Below, piece after piece: positions 1 to 6,348 of a stretch of 8,345 nucleotides of DNA. The position numbers were made by a program, and so were the translations under genes. Position 1 is the stretch's first letter. Every line of letters starts with the position of its first letter. The notes beneath the pieces are model-generated. The model saw only the letters and a list, made by a program, of their open reading frames with translations. It made no database searches and was not told the DNA's origin. Source of the DNA: an uncultured Lachnospiraceae bacterium (GTDB taxonomy: Bacteria > Bacillota > Clostridia > Lachnospirales > Lachnospiraceae); contig CALWEE010000061.1 of the NCBI GenBank assembly GCA_944376975.1, forward strand, positions 1 to 8,345. The letters are read 5' to 3'.

Positions 1-727
1 GGCCGACGAAAAAGATCTTGACCAGCGGGAAATCATACATCTGGCTCAGCCCCAGCATTTCCGAATAATCGGAGTAACTTGTCAGGCCGCTCATACCGCT
101 CATATCCATGATCATATCGGTGATCATCTTTCCTATTTTGGAAAAGACCGTCACGAGGAACAGGCCGAAAAGGACCCCTTCGATACCCATGATCGTCAGG
201 GTCATGGACATATCGCCGGACGCGGAAAAACTTTTCAGCATCCGGGCCGGATGTTTAAAGGCGCCCTGCAAAAGGCAGCCCAGTTTGGTAAAGAACGGCG
301 CGTTTTTCGGATAAAGCGCCGGATCCGCCGGACGCGCCCCCATTCCCGGTACCGGCCGGTTCTGGTAACCTCCCGGATAGCCGCCCTGCGGTCTCTGTTG
401 ATAAACGCCTGGACGGGGACCGGGACCCGCCTGAGGTCTCGGGCCCGCCTGGGGACCGGGTCCTGCCTGAGGTCTCGGGCCCGCCTGGGGACCGGGTCCT
501 GCCTGGGGCCTCGGACCAGGCTGGGGGCCTGGGCCTGCCTGAGGCGCCGGATCCGCCTGGCTCCTGGAACCTGCCGGCGTTTCCGGCTCTGAATCCGCCG
601 CGCCGCTTTGCGCTCCCAGGATCTGGGTTTTTTCTTCATCTTCCTGAATGTTCACCGCGGCCGACTGACAGGTGCAGATCTCTCCGTCCTGAAGGGGCCT
701 TCCGCAGTGGATGCAAAATCTTGCCAT
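1..727 (-). CDS. Zinc-ribbon membrane protein with Pro/Gly/Gln hexapeptide repeats (C-terminus cut by window edge)
   Basis: The reading frame is open for 242 codons from ATG at 727 and runs off the left end of the window. The start is fixed by AGGAGG at 741-736, 8 bases upstream. A short zinc ribbon comes first: C5-x2-C8 and C18-x-C20, in the form MARFCIHCGRPLQDGEICTC. An acidic/polar linker follows. Next are seven QxGPxP hexapeptides (residues 63-104) and a Tyr/Gly/Gln/Pro stretch to about residue 135. From residue 144 the chain looks like a membrane-associated domain, with a hydrophobic segment at about 176-195 (TLTIMGIEGVLFGLFLV) and a Met-rich loop. Another hydrophobic stretch begins near residue 233. 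This layout resembles Firmicutes zinc-ribbon plus multi-span membrane proteins of unknown function. The disordered Pro-rich linker may tether the ribbon to the membrane part. It is the last visible gene, 34 bases after the preceding stop. The function is unknown. Confidence 0.85.
   Translation of the reverse strand, partial: MARFCIHCGRPLQDGEICTCQSAAVNIQEDEEKTQILGAQSGAADSEPETPAGSRSQADPAPQAGPGPQPGPRPQAGPGPQAGPRPQAGPGPQAGPRPQAGPGPRPGVYQQRPQGGYPGGYQNRPVPGMGARPADPALYPKNAPFFTKLGCLLQGAFKHPARMLKSFSASGDMSMTLTIMGIEGVLFGLFLVTVFSKIGKMITDMIMDMSGMSGLTSYSDYSEMLGLSQMYDFPLVKIFFVG
416..541 (-). repeat. Seven in-frame 18-bp units encoding QxGPxP, including a perfect 36-bp tandem duplication
   Basis: The stretch encodes seven consecutive hexapeptides (residues 63-104 of the zinc-ribbon protein) that alternate mostly between QAGPGP and QAGPRP. 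Bases 431-466 and 467-502 are identical 36-bp copies, each coding for one Gly-type and one Arg-type unit. The flanking units are diverged copies. Every unit is a multiple of three, so copy-number change would keep the frame. Confidence 0.9.
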
Positions 728-761
728 GCTTTTTTCCTCCTGATTCTTTTAATCTATCCGA

Positions 762-2114
762 TCAATAGAAATAATATGGTAAGCTAAGCGTCGTATCGCT
801 GATCTTCCACTGACCATCTTCCAGCGTAAAGTCGACGAAAACGGATTCACTGCCGTTTTCCGTTTCCGTTTCCAGACGCCTGGACGATCCGTAACCGGTA
901 TAATGGGTATATTCGCTGGTGTAATCAAAATCCATTTCAATACTTATGGTCTGCTCCCAGGAACTGCTCATCCATCCAGTGATGTTGGTGCAGGTGATGT
1001 TCATCACGCCGGTGGAATCTTCCCGGATAAAGTCATCCTGGACATTCTCGAACCATCTGCGCGCGTTCGTCTGGATCTCCGCGTCGGACGAGAAGTAATC
1101 CTGAATAGTTGTGTAATCCTGGCTCTGGAGCGCCGCGCTGTAGACATCGCGGATCATGTTCCCGGAAGTCTCCACAAGCATATTGATGGTTTCCTGGGAA
1201 TATTCCATACTGTCCACCGAATAACTGCTGCCGGGATTCTCCACGTTTACGGTCACGTCCACCGGTTCACGATACTCCGCTTCCACATGGATCTCATGCG
1301 TGCCCGAAAAGATCCGGTCAATGTGATAACAATCCTGATATTCGTTGGACAGGCTGGCGTCCTTATACGTCTCTGTCAGCTCCGTGCCGTCCAGCGACGC
1401 CTTCGCGCCAACGGGAACGTAAATATCATACCCGGCCAACGGCACGACCGATACTTTCCATGTGGGGAAAAACAGCAGGGTATTCCCGGACTGACGGACG
1501 AGCCGGACTTCCATATCCTGCAGGCCGTAGCCGTCCGGAGACGTATAGCTGACCATGTAGAATTTGGTCAGGTTCGTCTGCTGGTCGGTCGCCTGGTCCA
1601 TGCTGTAGCTGACCGGGACCTCGCTGACTTCATAATTGGTGATCTTGGCGTATTCGTCGGAAGACTCGCACATCTTGACATAATTATCTTTATTGATGAA
1701 CCCGCCTTCGTCCAGGTTCACATAGTCATACGCCTTTTCCCAGTCGGAAGCCGCCAGAGCGTCCACATATTTACGGACTATCCGCTCCGGAGACGTGATC
1801 GTCCGGCCGACGATCACAAACGCGGCGATGGCCGCCACAAGGACGCAGCCGGCAATGATGCCCACTTTGGCCTTGCCGGACAGATGGATCTTCTGCCGCT
1901 TTGCCGGCGCCTGCCCGCGCTGCCGGACGGTTACCTGAGGCGCGCCTTCCGCGTAAGTCCCGCCGAAATCCTGATCTTCAAATCCGTCGGCGTACGCCGG
2001 ATCGGTCCCGGCCGCGGGCGCTTCGTTTTCATATCCGCCATTCAGCCGGCTGCCGCAGTTCTGGCAGAACATCGCGTCATTTGGGTTTTCACATCCACAG
2101 TTTTCACAAAACAT
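762..2114 (-). CDS. Zinc-ribbon, single-TM protein with TcaA/YvbJ-like extracytoplasmic domains
   Basis: This 450-aa protein starts at ATG 2114, 6 bases after GAGGGG (2126-2121). Residues 1-22 form a zinc ribbon (C3-x2-C6, C17-x2-C20). A Gly/Ala/acidic linker leads to a basic patch (KRQKIHLSGKAK) and one membrane helix at about 84-104, which predicts a cytoplasmic ribbon and an outside C-terminal half. The outer part has three sections. Residues 108-225 look NTF2-like (SPERIVRKYVDALAASDWE at the start, TWKVSVVP at the end). Residues 228-292 resemble a PEGA/TcaA middle domain (IYVPVGAKASLDGTEL, then FSGTHEIHVEA). Residues 306-450 look like a second NTF2-like fold ending in DGQWKISD. This order matches the TcaA/YvbJ family, whose S. 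aureus member TcaA is linked to glycopeptide susceptibility. The family match is by eye. It follows the 47-aa membrane protein by 25 bases and precedes gene 8 in the same operon. Confidence 0.88.
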   Translation of the reverse strand: MFCENCGCENPNDAMFCQNCGSRLNGGYENEAPAAGTDPAYADGFEDQDFGGTYAEGAPQVTVRQRGQAPAKRQKIHLSGKAKVGIIAGCVLVAAIAAFVIVGRTITSPERIVRKYVDALAASDWEKAYDYVNLDEGGFINKDNYVKMCESSDEYAKITNYEVSEVPVSYSMDQATDQQTNLTKFYMVSYTSPDGYGLQDMEVRLVRQSGNTLLFFPTWKVSVVPLAGYDIYVPVGAKASLDGTELTETYKDASLSNEYQDCYHIDRIFSGTHEIHVEAEYREPVDVTVNVENPGSSYSVDSMEYSQETINMLVETSGNMIRDVYSAALQSQDYTTIQDYFSSDAEIQTNARRWFENVQDDFIREDSTGVMNITCTNITGWMSSSWEQTISIEMDFDYTSEYTHYTGYGSSRRLETETENGSESVFVDFTLEDGQWKISDTTLSLPYYFY

Positions 2115-2139
2115 CTTGTTCCCCTCTTTCTTTTTTAGT

Positions 2140-2283
2140 TTATGAAACCATGTATTTATCTTTAAGCTCTTTCATCAATTCCCGGCGTTTTCCGTGAAGG
2201 ACGATCTTCCACACGATCATGACGATCAGAAAGAAGACCGCTCCCCCGATCCCGCCGAAAAAAAGCAAGCTACCTAAAGTCAT
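2140..2283 (-). CDS. Small single-span membrane protein, 47 aa
   Basis: ATG at 2283 overlaps the kinase stop codon in the arrangement ATGA, and the frame runs 47 codons to TAA at 2142-2140. An AGAGGA-like purine run lies directly before the start, inside the end of the kinase gene, so translation is probably coupled to that of the kinase. The first 28 residues are hydrophobic with Gly-rich packing positions (SLLFFGGIGGAVFFLIVMIV) and end at W25-K26. A short basic/amphipathic tail follows (GKRRELMKELKDKYMVS). By the positive-inside rule, the N-terminus is outside and the charged tail is in the cytoplasm. I do not recognise a family. Its tight coupling suggests a small partner or regulator of the kinase, but this is inference. 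The 25-base gap to the next gene carries that gene's ribosome binding site. Confidence 0.8.
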   Translation of the reverse strand: MTLGSLLFFGGIGGAVFFLIVMIVWKIVLHGKRRELMKELKDKYMVS

Positions 2284-4313
2284 TCCTCTTTCACCAACCA
2301 TTTCCCATCATACAGCTGCCGCATGATGCCTTCCAGCTGCTGCATCTGCGGGTCGGTCTTTCCATCGACCCGGTCCTGTTCATAAAGTTTCGCCGCTTTT
2401 TCATAGTACTCGGCCACGTCGCCGTAGTCTCTGAGCGCGGCGTCCTTCCCGTTTTCGACCTCACATTCCAGAATGGCCATCCGCATGGGCGCCCGGTAAT
2501 CTTCCGGGTATTCCGCCATCAACTGTTCAAGGACGTCCCGGGCTTCCTCATATTCGCCCAGGCTTTGCCGGACCATGGCCAGATTGTACCACACCTGGAG
2601 CGATGCCAGGCCGGAATCGGTCAGCTGTTCATAGCAGGCCTTTGCCTTTTGGAAAAAGGTATCCGACTGGGCGGTCCCCTGCTGGCCTTTTAACGCGTAC
2701 GCGTCTCCCAGCATGGTATAAAATGTATGCGCCTGGGGCAGTCCGTAGGTATCTCTCCCGTTTTCCAGCCAGCCGATCATATCGTCCAGATTCCCAGCCT
2801 CCTGATAGGTCCGGGCGCAAAGGAAAAAGGCCCGCTGCCTGACATAATCGTCATCGGAAGCTTCCACCGTTTCGGTAAATTTCCGTATGGCCGTGGTCAG
2901 GTCTTTCCGACAGAGCGCCAGTTCCCCTTCCACCAGCGCCGTATCGGCGGATGTAAGGCCATTGTCCCGGGCCTGCGTCAATACCGCCTGAGCGCCTTCA
3001 AGATCGTCCTGTCTGGCCAGGGCGATCGCCAGATCCCGGTAACATTCCGGATCGTCCGACCGATTTTCCAGGGATTTCCGGTAATACTCCACCGCCTCCC
3101 CGTAATCTTCCTGCTGGAAACAGGCATTGCCCGCCATGTAATACACATTGGCCAAAAGCGATCCTTCCTTAAGCCGCTCATTCAGCTGTCTGTCTGAAGT
3201 CAGCTTTTGAGCCAGAGAAAGGACCTGCCCCGGTTCATCCATCAAAGACAGGGCATACATCTTTTCATAGTAAGCGGATACTTCCTCCCCGTCCATCCCG
3301 ATGGCTTCATCGAACATCCGGCATGCCGCGTCGTATTCCCCGGCGGTCACATACTGTTTTCCGCTTTCCACCTTATCCCGATAGGCCAGCGCCTTTTCCG
3401 CCCCCATGAGCCGGAATCCGGCGAAGCTGGCGGCCAGGCAGATCAGGATGCCGCCCAGGCACAGATAGGTGCTCAGCGCCTCCATGCGCTTCTGCCTTTT
3501 GTATTTCGGATCCAGTTTTTGTATGGACATCAGGTCTTTGAGCATATCGTCAACGCTCTGATACCTGTAGCGCACGTTGGGCTGCATGGCTTTATTGATG
3601 ATCGCCAGCAGCGTGTCCGAGTAATCCAGGTCATATTCGTCAAGCGGTATGATGTCTTTAGGATCTCCGGCCGGTTTCCGGCCAGTCACCATATGGTATA
3701 ACGTGGCTCCCAGGCTGTAAATGTCTGACCGGGTGTCCACGATTATCTTTCCGCTGGCATCCTTCGGCATATAGGTACTCGTCATGCTCATGACCTGCTC
3801 CGGAGAAGCGTATCCGCTGCTCATGCCTCCCATCTGGCCTTCCGCTCCAAAGGATATATTGAAATCGATCAGGCAGATATTGCCCTGGGGCGTGATCATG
3901 ATATTGGCCGGCTTGATATCGCTGTGGATGATGGGCGGATCCTGATGATGCAGATAGGACAACGCCTCGCACAGCTGCCGGGCCCAGATGATGATCTGCT
4001 TCTGCCGGAACCGGACGCCTTTTTTCAAGTATTGTTCCAAAGAACGTCCGGGGATAAAATCCATGACCGTGTATACTTTTCGGTCGATCTGAAAAAAATC
4101 ATACACCTGGGGCAGATACTCATGCTTCAGGTTTTTCAGTATATCCGCCTCGGCGCGGGTGTTGATCAGTCCGGCCACGTTTTCTTTGACCATTTTGACC
4201 GCCACGTATTTTTTCAGGCGTATATGGATGGCTTTATAGACCACGCCGCCTCCGCCGTCGCCCAGTTCTTCCACGATCTGGTATGTATTATCAAGAATTT
4301 CTCCTTGCCTCAT
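2280..4313 (-). CDS. Transmembrane Ser/Thr protein kinase with extracytoplasmic TPR region
   Basis: The protein is 677 aa from ATG 4313. It is an STK/Hanks-type kinase that transfers phosphate from ATP to Ser/Thr of partner proteins. Kinase landmarks (numbered from 4313) are the Gly-rich loop GDGGGGVVY at 18-26, catalytic K40 in VAVKMV and likely alpha-C Glu E55. The catalytic loop is HSDIKPANIM at 130-139, the metal site is DFN at 150-152, and the activation end is GYASPEQ at 167-173. HRD is thus HSD and DFG is DFN. The juxtamembrane stretch is basic (KYKRQKRMEAL), and one TM helix lies at about 283-303. Residues 312-670 contain several TPR-like helix pairs, for example at 388-421, 426-447 and 571-603, and should lie outside the membrane. 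There are no PASTA repeats. An ATG at 4322 is in frame, but only one base separates it from AGGAAGG, so 4313 (10-base spacing) is preferred. The downstream 47-aa gene overlaps by ATGA. Confidence 0.93.
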   Translation of the reverse strand: MRQGEILDNTYQIVEELGDGGGGVVYKAIHIRLKKYVAVKMVKENVAGLINTRAEADILKNLKHEYLPQVYDFFQIDRKVYTVMDFIPGRSLEQYLKKGVRFRQKQIIIWARQLCEALSYLHHQDPPIIHSDIKPANIMITPQGNICLIDFNISFGAEGQMGGMSSGYASPEQVMSMTSTYMPKDASGKIIVDTRSDIYSLGATLYHMVTGRKPAGDPKDIIPLDEYDLDYSDTLLAIINKAMQPNVRYRYQSVDDMLKDLMSIQKLDPKYKRQKRMEALSTYLCLGGILICLAASFAGFRLMGAEKALAYRDKVESGKQYVTAGEYDAACRMFDEAIGMDGEEVSAYYEKMYALSLMDEPGQVLSLAQKLTSDRQLNERLKEGSLLANVYYMAGNACFQQEDYGEAVEYYRKSLENRSDDPECYRDLAIALARQDDLEGAQAVLTQARDNGLTSADTALVEGELALCRKDLTTAIRKFTETVEASDDDYVRQRAFFLCARTYQEAGNLDDMIGWLENGRDTYGLPQAHTFYTMLGDAYALKGQQGTAQSDTFFQKAKACYEQLTDSGLASLQVWYNLAMVRQSLGEYEEARDVLEQLMAEYPEDYRAPMRMAILECEVENGKDAALRDYGDVAEYYEKAAKLYEQDRVDGKTDPQMQQLEGIMRQLYDGKWLVKEE

Positions 4314-4323
4314 GCCTGCCATA

Positions 4324-4330
4324 CCTTCCT
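4324..4330 (-). promoter_or_regulatory. Ribosome binding site of the kinase, overlapping the stop of the small ORF
   Basis: AGGAAGG on the minus strand shares two bases with the TAG stop (4331-4329) of the 58-codon ORF. It is 10 bases from ATG 4313 but only 1 base from ATG 4322, which favours 4313. The overlap suggests that ribosomes finishing the small ORF can feed the kinase start. Confidence 0.65.
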
Positions 4331-4505
4331 AATATAAAAAATCATCTAAGGAAGACCCTTTCATCTTCCATTTTGGGAAGATCCCCAAAAATTTATCGGA
4401 GGATTCCACGAAGGTCATCGTTACGATGTCCACGTTGCTCCCGTAAGGTCCGGCGATCGACGCCTGCTCCTCGTGCGTAAAAACACATTCGCCAAAAGCC
4501 CCCAT
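4329..4505 (-). CDS. Small ORF of 58 codons between the FHA and kinase genes, unrecognised
   Basis: ATG at 4505 opens a 58-codon frame ending in TAG at 4331-4329, exactly at the kinase ribosome binding site. The peptide reads as protein-like: MGAFGECVFTHEEQASIAGP at the start, a beta-rich middle (NVDIVTMTFVES) and an acidic/aromatic end (SLDDFLY). The codons match neighbouring genes in style. No good ribosome binding site lies before 4505. A GTG lies directly upstream at 4508, and the frame stays open back to a TGA at 4550-4548, inside the last codons of the FHA gene and in its +1 frame. GGAGGG at 4543-4538 sits next to an ATT codon in this frame. It may be a real small gene translated by reinitiation after the FHA stop. 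It could also be the frameshifted C-terminal extension of the FHA protein, or the remnant of a lost gene. I do not recognise the sequence. Confidence 0.55.
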   Translation of the reverse strand: MGAFGECVFTHEEQASIAGPYGSNVDIVTMTFVESSDKFLGIFPKWKMKGSSLDDFLY

Positions 4506-4533
4506 CACGTCCCGTTTCGCGAGACGATCCGGA

Positions 4534-5319
4534 TCAATCCCTCCGGATCATGAAACAAAACGCTTCATCCGAAAGAACGAACCGGTCCTGCGGCCGAAGC
4601 GCCGCCGGCTGCCCCGGAGGGATCGGCGTTTTATCGTCATGGATAAACGTCCCGTTTGTCGAACCTTTGTCTTCCAGCGTATATTCTCCGTCACAGGATC
4701 TTATGACCGCGTGCTCCCTGCTGACCGTCTTATTGTCCACCGCGTAATGGGCCCGGTTCCGGCTTTTTCCGATGATAAATTCCGGTCGGTCGATCCGTAT
4801 GTCTTCTCCGGTCTTCAACCGGCGGATCATGGGGACCGGGTCTGCCGTCCGGCTCAAAAGTTCCTGTGTCAAAGCCCGGAAGCCGTCTGTCCGGCCGTTT
4901 TTTAAAACGTCCAGGAGCAACTGCCGGTCATTGGCCGATCCGCTCAGGCCCTGGCAGGGTACGCACAGCAGGCCGATCTTATCCATCTGCTCTCCAAGAA
5001 AATACATATAGCGGAAATCCCAAACGATCTCGCTGTCCGGGATCATATATTCATCGATCTCACGGCAGGCTTCACGGACCCTGTCTTCCAGTCCGTCCAA
5101 AACAGCGCTGCCTTCCTCCTTCAGCCGTTCAAGCACGCCTTTGCCCCGGACGTTTTCGCGCGCCGGCCCGTCTTTTTTCGCGGACAGCGGCCGGTACAGA
5201 TGCTCAAAGGCATGGTAACGGAACATGTTTTCCGTCAGCTGATCGTGTTCCAGATCTTCATCGGAAAGGAACACGACGCCGTCGCCCTGCTCCATTTTAT
5301 ATCTTTGAAGTTCCATCAT
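4534..5319 (-). CDS. FHA-domain protein with N-terminal DUF6382-like region
   Basis: The 261-aa cytoplasmic protein has no TM segment. The C-terminal FHA domain (about residues 170-258) is clear: FIIGKSRNRA at 181-190, DNKTVSREHAVI at 195-206 with the Ser and His that contact phosphothreonine, and DKGSTNGTFI at 217-226 with the conserved Asn-Gly. The N-terminal 155 residues (FRYHAFEHLYRPL; a later hydrophobic strand pattern around 98-123) resemble the DUF6382 region that precedes FHA domains in clostridial Tad/Flp clusters. That resemblance is weak and by eye. FHA domains bind pThr peptides, so the kinase encoded downstream is the likely source of its ligands, possibly its own juxtamembrane region. 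GGAGG lies 10 bases before ATG 5319. A second ATG at 5316 is equally in frame. The start overlaps the stop of the pseudo-ATPase gene (ATGA), so the two are probably made in fixed ratio. Confidence 0.92.
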   Translation of the reverse strand: MMELQRYKMEQGDGVVFLSDEDLEHDQLTENMFRYHAFEHLYRPLSAKKDGPARENVRGKGVLERLKEEGSAVLDGLEDRVREACREIDEYMIPDSEIVWDFRYMYFLGEQMDKIGLLCVPCQGLSGSANDRQLLLDVLKNGRTDGFRALTQELLSRTADPVPMIRRLKTGEDIRIDRPEFIIGKSRNRAHYAVDNKTVSREHAVIRSCDGEYTLEDKGSTNGTFIHDDKTPIPPGQPAALRPQDRFVLSDEAFCFMIRRD

Positions 5320-6308
5320 GGCGTCCCATCCTCCAAAAGCGCGGCGAACATGCCCATTTCCGATATCCGTTCAAAAAGCTTTTCGCCGTTCATATCCTGT
5401 TTCAAAATGCCGCCCACGACTTTCGCCCCCGGCCAGCCTCCCAGGTCGCTTTTCGTGTCGTCTAACATGTTGTATATGATCTTTTCCTCCGGCCCGGTCT
5501 CTCCGAAAACGATCGGGGCAAACCTTCTGTAGGCCGCGCAGCCTTCCGCGGACGCCGGCGTCGCGCAGTGGATCCACAGACGCTCATCCGCGCGGCCAAC
5601 GACCGCTTTCAGCGCGCCGCAAAACGTATCCAGACCCTGGATCAAGATCACGTCCCACTGCTTCTTTTCTTCCAGCGCGTCCAGTAACCTGTCCATCTGT
5701 TCTTCGGATAGGGAAGGCGCCGTCATCCTGGCCAGCGTATCGTCGATCCGGGCGCTGCCGTCCGGTCCTGCCTGTATCGCGGCGTCCAGTTTATCGCAAA
5801 CGTTTTCGTCGCCTGTAAGGACCGCTTCGTAAAGATCGCCGCATCCCGTATCCGGTCCGCCGCCTGCTTCCATATTCCAGCACAGGACGCGCTTGCCGGC
5901 CCGGCCGAGGAATCGGCGGATGCCTTCGGTGACCGTTGTCGCGCCTGCCTGCCGTTCGCACGCGGACACCAGCCAGATACGCGTCTTTACAGGCGGCGCC
6001 GGACGCGACGCCTGCCACGCGGCGTATCGTTCCCGTATATCGGACAGGATATGGGACGCCGCCTGATATTTAAAGATCCTGGCCGGATCGTCCTTCTGGT
6101 CCGGATCTTGCGTCCAGACCACGCGAAGCGAGTCTTTTGGAAGATCCATTTTCTCATATTCATGGATCTGGTCGTCTTCCATGAGAAGGATATCCGCGTC
6201 CTGCGTTCCGGCAGGGAAAATTTCCACGTCTTCCGCCGGATATTTCCGGCAATAGCCGATCAGTCTTTCCGCGATAGCGTCTCTATTCCCGCCTACCCCT
6301 ATCTTCAT
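5316..6308 (-). CDS. MinD/TadZ-like P-loop family protein with degenerate ATPase motifs
   Basis: The chosen start is ATG 6308, 8 bases after a strong AGGGAGG (6323-6317), giving 330 aa. A longer frame to 6377 has no such site and would overlap the preceding gene. Residues 1-100 are a small N-terminal domain ending in IFKYQAASHILSDI, a pattern I associate with the receiver-like front part of CpaE/TadZ proteins. From residue 110 the chain follows the MinD/ParA fold order: strand IWLVSACERQAGATTVTEGI (Walker A place), KRVLCWNMEAGG (A' place) and WDVILIQGLD (Walker B place). The Walker A Lys of GKTT is Ala, the signature Lys of KGG is absent, and the A' and B Asp residues are Asn and Gln. ATP hydrolysis is therefore unlikely. 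TadZ-type proteins are often similarly degenerate and act as polar scaffolds. It sits 40 bases after the WG gene and overlaps the FHA gene by four. Confidence 0.85.
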   Translation of the reverse strand: MKIGVGGNRDAIAERLIGYCRKYPAEDVEIFPAGTQDADILLMEDDQIHEYEKMDLPKDSLRVVWTQDPDQKDDPARIFKYQAASHILSDIRERYAAWQASRPAPPVKTRIWLVSACERQAGATTVTEGIRRFLGRAGKRVLCWNMEAGGGPDTGCGDLYEAVLTGDENVCDKLDAAIQAGPDGSARIDDTLARMTAPSLSEEQMDRLLDALEEKKQWDVILIQGLDTFCGALKAVVGRADERLWIHCATPASAEGCAAYRRFAPIVFGETGPEEKIIYNMLDDTKSDLGGWPGAKVVGGILKQDMNGEKLFERISEMGMFAALLEDGTP

Positions 6309-6316
6309 GTGAAAAA

Positions 6317-6323
6317 CCTCCCT
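6317..6323 (-). promoter_or_regulatory. Ribosome binding site that sets the pseudo-ATPase start
   Basis: AGGGAGG on the minus strand lies in the 40-base gap after the WG gene, 8 bases from ATG 6308. It supports this start over the in-frame ATG at 6377, which would overlap the WG gene's repeat tail. Confidence 0.8.
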
Positions 6324-6348
6324 GTTTCTGTCGGCTCCCCCGCGAAAC

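Noticed and set aside
416..541. CRISPR-like tandem repeat
   Set aside because: The units are contiguous with no spacers and encode regular hexapeptides in a clear gene.
235..639. Minus-strand frame with RRARDLRQDPVP repeats
   Set aside because: It is an alternative frame of the Pro/Gly/Gln repeat. The frame from 727 has a zinc ribbon, a good ribosome binding site and stays open to the window edge.
903..2138. Plus-strand open frame of 411 codons
   Set aside because: It lies antisense to the TcaA-like gene, is rich in His/Arg/Ile with no recognisable domain, and has no ribosome binding site. The minus-strand frame has a ribbon, TM and domain pattern.
4866..5465. Plus-strand frame of 199 codons
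   Set aside because: It is antisense to the FHA and pseudo-ATPase genes, Arg/Pro-rich, with no motif.
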